Below are positions 26,141 through 33,915 of a stretch of 64,000 nucleotides of DNA, one piece after another. Under the pieces are notes generated by a model. That model did not search any database. It saw nothing but the letters and a program-made list of their open reading frames with translations, and had not been told where the DNA came from. Source of the stretch: Candidatus Bariatricus faecipullorum (GTDB taxonomy: Bacteria > Bacillota > Clostridia > Lachnospirales > Lachnospiraceae). How positions within the stretch are numbered: the stretch's first letter is position 1; each line of letters starts with the position of its first letter. The translations under genes were made by a program, and so were the position numbers. The stretch spans positions 1-64,000 of the forward strand of contig DWYV01000015.1 in NCBI GenBank assembly GCA_019118525.1. Direction: 5' to 3'.

Positions 26141-26776
26141 CTATTCTTCCGCTGCTTCCTCCCCGCTGTGAATGGAAGTAATGACGATGCTGGCCGGCGC
26201 GATATTCGTCTTTCTGGTGACAATGTCTTCAATCTGGGCAAGCTGGGCGTCGCTTAAGCTGCTCTGATTTACCACCACGTCGGCGGAGTCTGCCGTCAGG
26301 CTTACCACGGACTCCGTAAATCCCTTGGAGGCCAGAAGCGTCTCCACAGCCACTTCCTGCTCGGCCAGTTCAGTAATCTCTACCATCTGGGCCACTGCGT
26401 CTGACTTCTGCTCATCTGTCAGGGAATCATCGTCAATAATGGCCTGAAGCGTTTCCTTGTTCTTTGCCCGGACCTGTTCCCTGCTCACCTTGGCCTCTGC
26501 AACCACACTGCCGGCCTCGGAGCTGGTCAGGACGGCCTCGCCCGGTGTTCCTTCCACTTCCGCGTCCGCCACTTCTCCTTCCGCCTCCCCGTCCGTCAGG
26601 GCGGCGTCCTCCTCGGAGATATCCAGAAGCTCCTGGTTCGCCAGGTCACTTCCCGTCTCTTCACTGGTACCGGCGTCCCCAAAGAGACGGCCGGAATAAT
26701 TCAGGTAGCCTGCCACGGCAATCATTACGGCCAGGGCAGCAATGATAATCTGGTTTCTTTTTACTAATCGTTTCAA
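26141..26776 (-). CDS. spoIIIAH: Stage III sporulation protein AH
   Basis: A 211-residue protein with one N-terminal membrane helix (about 8-25), a Glu-rich linker (about 36-95) and a C-terminal ring-building (EscJ/YscJ-like) domain (about 100-205). SpoIIIAH in the mother-cell membrane binds forespore SpoIIQ to form the feeding-tube channel around the engulfed forespore. The acidic linker is long. It is the last gene of the spoIIIA operon, 14 bases after spoIIIAG. Confidence 0.93.
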   Translation of the reverse strand: MKRLVKRNQIIIAALAVMIAVAGYLNYSGRLFGDAGTSEETGSDLANQELLDISEEDAALTDGEAEGEVADAEVEGTPGEAVLTSSEAGSVVAEAKVSREQVRAKNKETLQAIIDDDSLTDEQKSDAVAQMVEITELAEQEVAVETLLASKGFTESVVSLTADSADVVVNQSSLSDAQLAQIEDIVTRKTNIAPASIVITSIHSGEEAAEE

Positions 26777-26790
26777 CGTCCTTCCTCCCG

Positions 26791-27369
26791 TTATTTCGTT
26801 TCACTGCTCTTCATCACTTTAATCTTATGCGGCTCTACGCCGAATAATGCTTCCACCGCCTCCGTAATGGCTTCCACGGTCACCGGGTCGTCCCCGCCCT
26901 GGGCGATAACGGCCACTCCTTCAATCCGGGGCACCAGCTCCCGGCTGACATAGGGCGTCTGAGAATCCCCCGTATAAACCGTGGTCTCGGAACTGCTGCT
27001 TCTGGTACTGCTCTGGCTGTCCCCGTCCCCGGACTGTTCCGAGGAGGTTTCCCGGTCTTTTTCCACCACCTTTTCCCCGGTGGAGGAAAGGGTTATCATC
27101 ACGGAGACTTCCCCCACTCCCTGAACTTTGGAAAGGGTTTCGGAAAGCCGCTCCTCCAGGTTCCGGGTATAAGCTTCCAGGGAGTCCGCGTCTGCCGCTG
27201 TCCGGGCCGTGTCTTCCGTCTGGGCTTCTTCCGTTCCCCCGGTACTGCCACCTCCCGTGGGAAGAGCGATAACCAGAAGCAGAAGCCCTGCCAGCAGCAC
27301 AATGAGCCACTGCTCCTTTTTTCCTTTGCCTGGTTTTATGAGCTGCTTCCAGCTCCATTTTCTGTCCAG
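26791..27369 (-). CDS. spoIIIAG: Stage III sporulation protein AG, with apparent CTG start
   Basis: An approximately 192-residue protein: basic N-terminus (KQLIKPGKGKKEQW), a membrane helix (LIVLLAGLLLLVIALPT), a Ser/Glu-rich region and the ring-building domain ending IEGVAVIAQGGDDPVT onward. SpoIIIAG forms the large mother-cell ring of the SpoIIIA-SpoIIQ complex. The conserved frame extends upstream of the first GTG (27300) to a TGA at 27376-27378, and within that span there is no ATG, GTG or TTG. The best start is CTG at 27367-27369, just after a GTGAGGATAT stretch. Starting at 27300 would remove the basic flank of the helix. It overlaps spoIIIAF by 34 bases. Confidence 0.85.
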   Translation of the reverse strand: MDRKWSWKQLIKPGKGKKEQWLIVLLAGLLLLVIALPTGGGSTGGTEEAQTEDTARTAADADSLEAYTRNLEERLSETLSKVQGVGEVSVMITLSSTGEKVVEKDRETSSEQSGDGDSQSSTRSSSSETTVYTGDSQTPYVSRELVPRIEGVAVIAQGGDDPVTVEAITEAVEALFGVEPHKIKVMKSSETK

Positions 27370-27665
27370 ATATCCTCACTTCCTTCCTCCCAGAGGGGCT
27401 CCTCCAGATTTTCCAGAAACCGGGACGCCTCCTCCATCTCCCGAAGCTGCTGTTCATAAACCGCGCTTTCATACAGCCCGGTGAAGGTGTCCGTCAGGTG
27501 CAAAAGCTCCAGCAGGGGCGACGCCAGCAGTACTGCCAGTACCAGACCGGCGAAAAAACGCAGGTATTTCTGGCAGGTTCCCTCCGGCGCCACATGGGAC
27601 ACCACCGTCACCAGAACCAGATAACTGGACAGGTTCCGCACCCATTCCAGCAGATAATCCATCAT
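27336..27665 (-). CDS. spoIIIAF: Stage III sporulation protein AF (short form)
   Basis: A 109-residue protein with two membrane helices (about 15-27 and 35-56) and an acidic C-terminal tail. It begins MMDYLLEWVRNLSSYLVLVTVV, typical of SpoIIIAF. B. subtilis SpoIIIAF is about 206 residues and has a cytosolic ring-building domain, so this one appears to have lost most of the soluble part. Its position between AE and AG fixes the identity. Its stop lies inside spoIIIAG. It is a mother-cell membrane component of the A-Q complex. Confidence 0.82.
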   Translation of the reverse strand: MMDYLLEWVRNLSSYLVLVTVVSHVAPEGTCQKYLRFFAGLVLAVLLASPLLELLHLTDTFTGLYESAVYEQQLREMEEASRFLENLEEPLWEEGSEDIWTENGAGSSS

Positions 27666-27680
27666 AACCGTCCCTCCCTG

Positions 27681-28940
27681 TCAGCCAGTAAACGCGGCGG
27701 ACACCGCAATGGTAAGCAGAAACAGCACGCCGGTGGAAAGCACCAGCTTCAGCATCATCCTATAGGCCGACGCCACGCTCCCCAGGGCGTCCGTAATCCG
27801 TCTGTCCGACACCGGCTGCGCCAGAGCCGCCACACACTGATACCAGAGCGCCGGCACGGCCATGTTCACCACCGGCACCAGGCAGACTGCCACACAGCAG
27901 ATAAGCCCCGCCACTCCGGTTCCGTTTTTGATAAGCACTGCCGTTCCCAGCACCACTTCGCCAATCCCTCCTGCCACATCTCCAATACCCGGAATCATCT
28001 CCAGTCCCCGGGTCAGGGCATTCTGCCGGACCGTATCCAGGGCCGGATTCAGAAGTCCCTGTACAATCCCCACCCCCGTCACCAGGGCCAGAAGCGTTTT
28101 CAGACTCCATCCCACCACGGTTTCCAGAAGTTCCGCGAAGCGGGAAATCCGGGATTCCAGAGTCAGGGAATTCATAAGCCGAATCAACAGGGCCACGTGA
28201 ATCAGGGGAAGCAGCACCCGGATTATCACCGTTTCCACCAGACCGATAAGCAGGAGTACCACATTGTAAAAGGCGACTGCCGTCACGCTTCCGGTGGATA
28301 CTGCCATGCATAAGAAATATACCGGACCCAGTATCTGCATGAACGTCAGAAGCTGTTCCAGACTTTCCCCCACCGTCCCCGCCGCCAGCTGAAAGCTTTT
28401 CAGGCAGAGCGTAATCAGCAGAACATACATCATGTAAAAGGCGATATCCGCCGTCTGCCTGCTCTGAAACACCTGGGCGCAGTGCCCGAACAGGGCAGCG
28501 CCCATAATGACGGCCAGCAGGTATCCCGCTGTGCTCTTCGTCTGTTTTACCGCATAGAAAAGGCTGTCTGAAAAAAAGCTTCCCAGAAGTTTTCCCGTCT
28601 CTTCCCCGTCGCCCCGAATCAGGGAAGAAAGCACCTGGGAAAAGGATACGCCGCTGTCCGGAAGCATCTCTTCCAGCGCCCGGTTCAGGTTCTGCAGTTC
28701 CCCTTCATCCAGAACGGACTCCTCCATCCACGTCAGAATTTCCTCTTCCTGCTCCGGAGAAACCTCCTCTTCCGCCGCTTCCTCTTCTTCCGTCTCTTCC
28801 GCCGCCTGCACCCGGCTTAAGGCGGCAGTCTGCCGGAAAGGAGCACCTCCCCAGAGAACCACCAGAACAAGCATACATGCCCATAGGAGCTGCCACCGGT
28901 TTTCCCCGCAGCGTCTGCCCGTCTTCCTGTACTCTTTCAT
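27681..28940 (-). CDS. spoIIIAE: Stage III sporulation protein AE
   Basis: A 419-residue polytopic protein with a signal-like N-terminal helix (about 15-38), an acidic Glu-rich extracytoplasmic stretch (about 45-75) and six to eight membrane helices from about residue 155 on, including SLKTLLALVTGVGIVQGLL. It probably forms part of the membrane channel of the SpoIIIA complex in the mother cell. It lies 9 bases after spoIIIAD and 15 before spoIIIAF, in the standard operon order. Length is close to the family norm (about 400). Confidence 0.94.
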   Translation of the reverse strand: MKEYRKTGRRCGENRWQLLWACMLVLVVLWGGAPFRQTAALSRVQAAEETEEEEAAEEEVSPEQEEEILTWMEESVLDEGELQNLNRALEEMLPDSGVSFSQVLSSLIRGDGEETGKLLGSFFSDSLFYAVKQTKSTAGYLLAVIMGAALFGHCAQVFQSRQTADIAFYMMYVLLITLCLKSFQLAAGTVGESLEQLLTFMQILGPVYFLCMAVSTGSVTAVAFYNVVLLLIGLVETVIIRVLLPLIHVALLIRLMNSLTLESRISRFAELLETVVGWSLKTLLALVTGVGIVQGLLNPALDTVRQNALTRGLEMIPGIGDVAGGIGEVVLGTAVLIKNGTGVAGLICCVAVCLVPVVNMAVPALWYQCVAALAQPVSDRRITDALGSVASAYRMMLKLVLSTGVLFLLTIAVSAAFTG

Positions 28941-28949
28941 ATGCCTCTC

Positions 28950-29336
28950 CTACCGCAAAAATTCCTGTATGGTCTGAAGCAGGGCCAAAAGCACCGGCAT
29001 ACTCAGTACCAGAATGGTCAGTTTCGCAAAAATCTCTATCTGTCCGGCAATCGTCTGGTAGCCGGCGTCCTTACAGATTCCCGAGGCAAATTCCGCAAGA
29101 TAGGTCACCCCCAGCATCTTCAGCATGGTTTCCACGTAAACGCTGTCGATACTGATATAGGAACTGAGGGTCTCCACCGTGTCCACCAGCACCTCCAGAC
29201 TGGAACCCATGAAGAAAAACAGCACCAGGCTTACACCCACGCTCAGGTAAATGCCATACTCTGATTTTCCGCTTTTAAACTGCAGTGCCAGAAGACAGCC
29301 CACCACCCCCAGCAGCGCTATCCGTACTATGGTCAT
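28950..29336 (-). CDS. spoIIIAD: Stage III sporulation protein AD
   Basis: A 128-residue membrane protein with three to four hydrophobic helices (about 3-20, 28-45, 65-85 and 105-125) and the conserved YLAEFASGICKDAGYQTIAGQIE segment. SpoIIIAC and AD are related small membrane proteins that probably assemble in the mother-cell membrane as an export-apparatus-like ring. It lies 21 bases downstream of spoIIIAC. Confidence 0.93.
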   Translation of the reverse strand: MTIVRIALLGVVGCLLALQFKSGKSEYGIYLSVGVSLVLFFFMGSSLEVLVDTVETLSSYISIDSVYVETMLKMLGVTYLAEFASGICKDAGYQTIAGQIEIFAKLTILVLSMPVLLALLQTIQEFLR

Positions 29337-29357
29337 CCGTTTGCCTCCTTTCTGCCT

Positions 29358-29552
29358 TTACAGAGAAAACAGCCGCCGGATATTGTCAAACAGCTCGTAC
29401 ACATAGGGAAGAATCCAGAACAGAACCAGAAGCAGGCCGGCAAAGCTGGTCAGAAAGGCCTGTTCCTCCCGGCCGCTGTGCCGGAGCACCTGGCTTAGTA
29501 CCGAAACCAGAATTCCTACCGCCGCAATTTTAAATATCAGGTTTACATCCAT
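29358..29552 (-). CDS. spoIIIAC: Stage III sporulation protein AC
   Basis: A 64-residue protein made of two membrane helices (about 4-24 and 33-52) joined by HSGREEQAF. Its length and sequence match SpoIIIAC, which pairs with SpoIIIAD in the channel complex. The ATG at 29552 follows a GGGGAG site. It lies 24 bases after spoIIIAB. Confidence 0.93.
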   Translation of the reverse strand: MDVNLIFKIAAVGILVSVLSQVLRHSGREEQAFLTSFAGLLLVLFWILPYVYELFDNIRRLFSL

Positions 29553-29576
29553 TCTTTTCTCCCCTTCTGCTTTCTT

Positions 29577-30098
29577 TTAGAAGAACAGCACGACCAGAAA
29601 AATGCCGCCCGCCACGCTCAGGCATCCCAGAATCCGCTGTTTCTCTTTGAGTCCCGCCAGCAGTTCCTGCCTTTCTCTGGCAAGTCTTCCGGCATACCAG
29701 GACAGTGTCTCTTCCTGCATCCGCACATCCAGATAGCCCATCTGGTGTCCCAGACCGGCCAGCTCGTCCCGGTCTTCCTTCTTTAAAAATGTTCCTTTCA
29801 GGTCCCTGCCGGTCCGTTTCTCCCAGAGGCTTCCAAAATCCAGGCCGGCCCTGCCTTCCATTTCCTTCCGGATTCCGGCAAGCCAGCTCCGGTAGGGCTC
29901 CCGGATTCGTTTTTCCACCCGCCGGAACACTTCCCCCAGAGGGGCTTTTGTGTAGGACATCTCCCCGTTTATCTGCCAGATAATGCGTTCCAGGTACTCC
30001 AGTTCTTCCAGGCGCTTCCGCAGTTCCCCGGACGCAGAAGCTCCCCAGGCCGCCGCTCCCAGTATCACCAGCAGACTTCCCAGTATTTTCAGATACAA
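29577..30098 (-). CDS. spoIIIAB: Stage III sporulation protein AB
   Basis: A 173-residue protein anchored by an N-terminal helix (about 4-20) and a C-terminal one (about 153-171), with a soluble helical domain between them containing LEYLERIIWQINGEMSYTKAPL. The fold resembles type II secretion/pilus assembly GspF-type platform domains. It is thought to work with the SpoIIIAA ATPase. Its start overlaps the spoIIIAA stop by 10 bases. Confidence 0.92.
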   Translation of the reverse strand: MYLKILGSLLVILGAAAWGASASGELRKRLEELEYLERIIWQINGEMSYTKAPLGEVFRRVEKRIREPYRSWLAGIRKEMEGRAGLDFGSLWEKRTGRDLKGTFLKKEDRDELAGLGHQMGYLDVRMQEETLSWYAGRLARERQELLAGLKEKQRILGCLSVAGGIFLVVLFF

Positions 30099-31006
30099 AC
30101 CGGTTCCCCCTGACGGTCATAGATTCCTTCTATCTTCCCGGTGGCGCCCCGGGCGTCCAGGACGATATAGCGTCCGAACTCCTGCCCCTTTACCAGGGAA
30201 GAAAACAGCGGTTTTGCCCGGATTTCCTCCAGAGAGGTCCCGTGAACCGTGGCCAGCAGGGTGGCCCCGCAGTGCATGGCGTAGCCAAGGGCTTCCAGGT
30301 CCTGCTTCGTGCCGACCTCATCCACTGCTACCACCCGGGGTGCCATGGCCCGGATAAGCATCATCATCCCCTCCGCTTTGGGACAGTTATCCAGAATATC
30401 CGTACGGCTTCCCAGCCGGTTCTGGGGCACGCCCTGGAAGCAGCCCCCTATCTCGGAACGCTCATCCACCACTCCTACATTCTGTCCCTGCACCCACCGG
30501 TTCCCATCGGAAATCTGCCGCACCATGTCCCGGAGCAGAGTCGTCTTCCCGCGGCCAGGAGGGGAAATAATCAGGGTATGGCAGAGTTTTCCTTCCTCCA
30601 GCACTGCCGGAAACAGCCGGTCGGCACAGCCTGGAATTTCATGGGAAATGCGGATGTTCACGGAAGATATGTACTGGAAATTCTTTACTGCCCCGTCCTG
30701 GGGAATGATTTTCCCGGCGATTCCCACCCGGTGTCCTCCCTCCACGGTGAGAAAGCCCTGCCGCATCTCATTTTCGTAAGCATAGAGAGAATAGCCGGAG
30801 ATGTATTCCAGGGTTTCCCGGAGCTCCGCTCCGGTAACCCGGTGTTCCAGAAGCCGCTCCCGGCCGCCCTGACGGATTCCCAGGGGCTGCTCTTCCCGAA
30901 GCCTTATCTCTTCCAGCGTTTCCATATCCGGCGTTTCCCTTTCCAGAATGCCGCGCAGGTTCTCTGCCAGGATGGAGAGAATCTGCTCTTTTCGGTTTCT
31001 TTTCAT
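30089..31006 (-). CDS. spoIIIAA: Stage III sporulation protein AA (ATPase)
   Basis: A 305-residue P-loop ATPase of the secretion-ATPase (GspE/PilT-like) superfamily that energises the SpoIIIA-SpoIIQ complex in the mother cell. It has Walker A ISPPGRGKTTLLRDM, Walker B VVAVDEVGT, and the conserved YGMSGVR-like start EEIRLREEQPLGIR. The ATG at 31006 (MKRNRKEQILSI), five bases after GAGGTGG, is the start; the frame to 31168 runs over the pnp terminator and a SigE-like promoter. It is the first gene of an eight-gene operon. Confidence 0.95.
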   Translation of the reverse strand: MKRNRKEQILSILAENLRGILERETPDMETLEEIRLREEQPLGIRQGGRERLLEHRVTGAELRETLEYISGYSLYAYENEMRQGFLTVEGGHRVGIAGKIIPQDGAVKNFQYISSVNIRISHEIPGCADRLFPAVLEEGKLCHTLIISPPGRGKTTLLRDMVRQISDGNRWVQGQNVGVVDERSEIGGCFQGVPQNRLGSRTDILDNCPKAEGMMMLIRAMAPRVVAVDEVGTKQDLEALGYAMHCGATLLATVHGTSLEEIRAKPLFSSLVKGQEFGRYIVLDARGATGKIEGIYDRQGEPVCI

Positions 31007-31025
31007 CTTGTCCACCTCTTTACAC

Positions 31026-31053
31026 AATATATGTGACCGGGCGGGAAATAGAA
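31026..31053 (-). promoter_or_regulatory. Possible SigE promoter of the spoIIIA operon
   Basis: TTCTATT (31047-31053), 13-base spacer, CATATATT (31026-31033), near the SigE consensus KMATATT / CATACAHT. It starts just past the pnp terminator and 20 bases before spoIIIAA. SigE control is established for this operon in B. subtilis. Confidence 0.5.
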
Positions 31054-31085
31054 CAGGCAGGATGCACTTTCGTACATCCTGCCTG
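31054..31085 (-). terminator. Terminator of pnp
   Basis: CAGGCAGGATG (31054-31064) pairs perfectly with CATCCTGCCTG (31075-31085), followed on the minus strand by TTCTATTTC. It separates pnp from the spoIIIA operon. Confidence 0.8.
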
Positions 31086-31104
31086 AATCGGCTGTTATGC
31101 AGTT

Positions 31105-33195
31105 CTAGTCTTCTACAACATCCTTGATGCTGAAGCTTAATCTTCCCATCTTGTCCTTTCCAAGGCATACCACCTTTACGTGGTCGCCGATAGAAAGTAC
31201 GTCCTCTACCTTGTTGATTCTCTTCTTGGCAATCTTGGAAATGTGTACCATTCCTTCTTTGCCCGGTGCAAATTCGATGAAAGCGCCGAACTCCTTGATG
31301 CTTACCACATCGCCTTCCAGTACCATGCCGGCCTCGAAGTCGGTTACAATGGTAGCCACCATCTGTCTGGCCTTCTCCATGTTCTCTGCGTCGGTTCCGC
31401 AGATGGATACGCTGCCGTCGTCGGTGATGTCAATCTTCACACCGGTTCTCTCAATAATGGTATTGATGGTCTTTCCTCTCTGACCAACCACTTCTCCAAT
31501 CTTCTGGGGGTCGATGGTCATCTGGATAATCTTCGGTGCGTATTTTCCTACTTCCGGTCTGGGCTCTGCGATAGCCTTGCTCATTACTTCATCCAGAATG
31601 TACAGTCTTGCCTTTCTGGTGCGGGCAATCGCTTCCTCGATAATCGGTCTGGTCAGACCGTGAATCTTAATATCCATCTGAATGGCGGTAATTCCCTTAT
31701 GGGTTCCTGCCACCTTGAAGTCCATGTCGCCAAAGAAGTCTTCCAGTCCCTGGATGTCGGTCAGTACGATGTAGTCGTCATCGGTATCTCCAGTCACCAG
31801 ACCGCAGGAAATTCCTGCCACGGCAGTCTTAATGGGCACGCCGGCAGCCATCAGGGACATGGAGGATGCACACACGCTGGCCTGGGACGTGGAACCGTTG
31901 GACTCAAACGTCTCGGATACCGTCCGGATAGCGTAGGGGAATTCTTCCTCAGAAGGAAGCACCGGAACCAGGGCCCGTTCTGCCAGGGCTCCGTGTCCGA
32001 TTTCCCGCCGTCCCGGTCCTCTGGAAGGTCTGGTCTCGCCTACAGAGTAGGACGGGAAGTTATAGTGGTGCATATATCTCTTGGAGGTCTGGGTCTCGTC
32101 CAGACCGTCCAGTCTCTGGGCCTCGGAAAGGGGCGCCAGGGTGGTTACGGTACAAATCTGGGTCTGTCCTCTGGTAAACATGGCAGAACCGTGTACTCTC
32201 GGAAGCAGGTCCACTTCTGCGGCCAGAGGGCGAATCTCCTCGATATCCCTGCCGTCGGGACGTTTGTGGTCTTTCAGAATCATCTTCCGCACGGTCTTTT
32301 TCTGATACTGGTACACTGCGTCCGGCAGTTTCTCCAGCCATTCTTCGTTGCCGGCGAACGCTTCTTCCAGTCTCTCGGTAATGACACGGATATTTTCTTC
32401 TCTGGTCTGCTTGTCATCCGTGAAAACGGCCTCTTCCATTTCCTGGGGAGGAACGATTTCCTGGATGGCGGCAAAAAGCTCTTCCGGCACAGAGAAATGA
32501 ATGTACTCATGTTTCGGTTTTCCGCACTCTGCCACAATCTCATCGATAAAGGCAATAATCTTCTGGTTCACCTCATGGGCCGCAAAGATTGCCTCCAGCA
32601 TCTTATCTTCCGGCACCTCGTTGGCTCCGGCTTCAATCATGATAACTTTTTCTCTTGTGGATGCCACGGTAAGCTGTAAGTCGGAAACCTCTTTCTGGGC
32701 CTCGGTGGGGTTAAATACCAGTTCCCCGTCTACCAGACCTACCTGAGTGGATGCGGTCGGGCCGTCAAAGGGAATATCAGAAATAGCCACGGCAATGGCA
32801 GAACCCAGCATGGCGGTCAGTTCCGGTGAGCAGTCCTGGTCCACGGACAGCACCAGGTTCTCCAGGGTTACGTCATTTCTGTAATCCTTGGGGAACAGCG
32901 GACGCATGGGCCGGTCGATGACACGGTCGGTCAGGATTGCATTTTCGGATGCTTTTCCCTCTCTTTTATTAAAGCCGCCCGGAATCTTTCCGACCGCGTA
33001 CATTTTTTCATTGTATTCCACGCTCAGCGGGAAGAAATCCACGCCTTCCCTTGGCTTTTCTGAAGCGGTTGCGGTGGAAAGTACAACCGTATCGCCATAG
33101 TGCATCAGTGCGGCGCCGTTTGCCTGCTTCGCCACACGGTCAACATCTACCCGGAGGGTTCTGCCTGCCAGCTCCATCTCGAATTTTTTGTACAT
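31105..33195 (-). CDS. pnp: Polyribonucleotide nucleotidyltransferase (PNPase)
   Basis: A 696-residue trimeric 3'-5' phosphorolytic exoribonuclease. Two RNase PH domains (about 1-220 and 305-540; GGFNKREGK and RGQTQICTVTTL regions) are joined by a helical linker. KH (about 550-610, GKTINTIIERTGVKIDI) and S1 (about 615-690, GDVVSIKEFGAFIEF) RNA-binding domains complete it. It degrades mRNA and, with rpsO upstream, follows the common rpsO-pnp order. It has its own promoter and a leader with a hairpin. Confidence 0.97.
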   Translation of the reverse strand: MYKKFEMELAGRTLRVDVDRVAKQANGAALMHYGDTVVLSTATASEKPREGVDFFPLSVEYNEKMYAVGKIPGGFNKREGKASENAILTDRVIDRPMRPLFPKDYRNDVTLENLVLSVDQDCSPELTAMLGSAIAVAISDIPFDGPTASTQVGLVDGELVFNPTEAQKEVSDLQLTVASTREKVIMIEAGANEVPEDKMLEAIFAAHEVNQKIIAFIDEIVAECGKPKHEYIHFSVPEELFAAIQEIVPPQEMEEAVFTDDKQTREENIRVITERLEEAFAGNEEWLEKLPDAVYQYQKKTVRKMILKDHKRPDGRDIEEIRPLAAEVDLLPRVHGSAMFTRGQTQICTVTTLAPLSEAQRLDGLDETQTSKRYMHHYNFPSYSVGETRPSRGPGRREIGHGALAERALVPVLPSEEEFPYAIRTVSETFESNGSTSQASVCASSMSLMAAGVPIKTAVAGISCGLVTGDTDDDYIVLTDIQGLEDFFGDMDFKVAGTHKGITAIQMDIKIHGLTRPIIEEAIARTRKARLYILDEVMSKAIAEPRPEVGKYAPKIIQMTIDPQKIGEVVGQRGKTINTIIERTGVKIDITDDGSVSICGTDAENMEKARQMVATIVTDFEAGMVLEGDVVSIKEFGAFIEFAPGKEGMVHISKIAKKRINKVEDVLSIGDHVKVVCLGKDKMGRLSFSIKDVVED

Positions 33196-33240
33196 AGTGT
33201 TCTTCCTTTCTTATTTATCAGACAGAAAATCTCCGAAACT

Positions 33241-33278
33241 ACTGAAAAAACGGTTTCCCCGGAACCCGGCTTTTCAGT
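33241..33278 (-). promoter_or_regulatory. Hairpin in the pnp leader (possible autoregulatory or attenuator structure)
   Basis: ACTGAAAA and TTTTCAGT close an outer stem. Inside, a GC-rich stem is followed on the minus strand by six T, resembling a terminator. It lies at about +28 to +66 of the predicted pnp transcript. E. coli PNPase controls its own mRNA through a leader hairpin, but no equivalence is shown here. Confidence 0.4.
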
Positions 33279-33312
33279 GGTCTCGGCCCATAATCTGCCC
33301 GTAATCTGAATT

Positions 33313-33341
33313 ATTATACCATAACCGGAAAAGTGTTGCAA
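33313..33341 (-). promoter_or_regulatory. Promoter of pnp
   Basis: TTGCAA (33336-33341), 17-base spacer, TATAAT (33313-33318), preceded by TATGG. Leader to the ATG at 33195 is about 110 bases. Confidence 0.8.
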
Positions 33342-33486
33342 GAGCGGATAGGGGAAGATTCCTTCCCCTACCCGCTCACCGCGATACCTCGCTCATCTCG
33401 CGGCATTGCCGCTCGATGACCGTTGCCCGTCGGATGCCCGCTCGTGCCAGGCACGGCGGTCGCCCTCCGGGCGTATCGCGCAAAAA
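33342..33486. repeat. Repeat core copy B with variable hairpin, downstream of rpsO
   Basis: The 108-base core (33379-33486) is nearly identical to 15261-15367. Directly beside it, with one base between, is a hairpin whose 15-base arms (33342-33356 and 33363-33377) match at 14 positions but share no sequence with the copy A hairpin. The other end merges with the A run of the rpsO terminator. Core ends are inverted repeats (CGCGATAC / GTATCGCG). Together with the pnp promoter and leader this accounts for the 334-base gap between pnp and rpsO. No coding potential. Confidence 0.75.
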
Positions 33487-33513
33487 GGAGAGAAAGCGTT
33501 ACGCTTTCTCTCC
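33487..33513 (-). terminator. Terminator of rpsO
   Basis: GGAGAGAAAGC (33487-33497) pairs perfectly with GCTTTCTCTCC (33503-33513), with five T after it on the minus strand. It is 16 bases past the rpsO stop. Confidence 0.9.
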
Positions 33514-33529
33514 CGATTTTTCCACTGGA

Positions 33530-33796
33530 TTACTTTCTCAGTCCCAGACGTTCAATCAGAGAACGGTATCTTTCAATATCAATCTTTCTCAGGTATGCAA
33601 GAAGTCCTCTTCTCTGTCCAACCATCTTCAGAAGACCTCTTCTGGAGTGATGGTCCTTCGGATTGTTCTTGAAGTGCTCGGTCAGGTCGTTGATTCTGGC
33701 TGTCAGAAGTGCTACCTGAACTTCCGGTGAACCGGTGTCGCCTTCGCTTCTTCCATACTCTGCGATAATCTGTGCTTTCATTTCCTTTGTAATCAT
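33530..33796 (-). CDS. rpsO: 30S ribosomal protein uS15
   Basis: An 88-residue uS15, a primary binder of 16S rRNA helices h20-h22. It has the conserved [20 protein letters not shown] and HHSRRGLL...[10 protein letters not shown] segments and the expected length. AGGAGG lies 8 bases before the ATG. It has its own promoter, a structured leader and a strong terminator, so it appears to be expressed separately from pnp and from the ribF operon upstream. Confidence 0.97.
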   Translation of the reverse strand: MITKEMKAQIIAEYGRSEGDTGSPEVQVALLTARINDLTEHFKNNPKDHHSRRGLLKMVGQRRGLLAYLRKIDIERYRSLIERLGLRK

Positions 33797-33831
33797 GTTT
33801 TTCTACCTCCTGCTATCTCTTAAAATCCCCT

Positions 33832-33871
33832 GGTATTAAGCAGCGGTGGAGTCTTCCGTCTGCCGAATACC
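33832..33871 (-). promoter_or_regulatory. Structured rpsO leader (candidate S15 autoregulatory RNA)
   Basis: The leader RNA can fold from GGTATT (5' side) to AATACC (3' side) with inner pairs GGCAG-CGG / CCG-CTGC. It lies at about +10 to +49 of the rpsO transcript, before the AGGAGG. S15 is known to control its own mRNA through leader structures in several bacteria; that this one binds S15 is inference. Confidence 0.4.
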
Positions 33872-33886
33872 GGTTACAACCAGATA

Positions 33887-33915
33887 AATATACCATGGGG
33901 AAAATCCCGTGTCAA
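33887..33915 (-). promoter_or_regulatory. Promoter of rpsO
   Basis: TTGACA (33910-33915), 17-base spacer, TATATT (33887-33892). The -35 box overlaps the ribF stop codon. Confidence 0.8.

Noticed and set aside
26029..26241. 71-residue N-terminal extension of prfC
   Set aside because: It overlaps spoIIIAH and the prfC promoter; RF3 proteins begin at the MEDFISEI position with a good ribosome-binding site.
33406..33730. Several plus-strand frames starting in the repeat core (for example one beginning MTVARRMPARARHG)
   Set aside because: They translate the palindromic repeat and then run antisense into rpsO. The matching frame exists over copy A because the repeat is conserved, not because it encodes protein.
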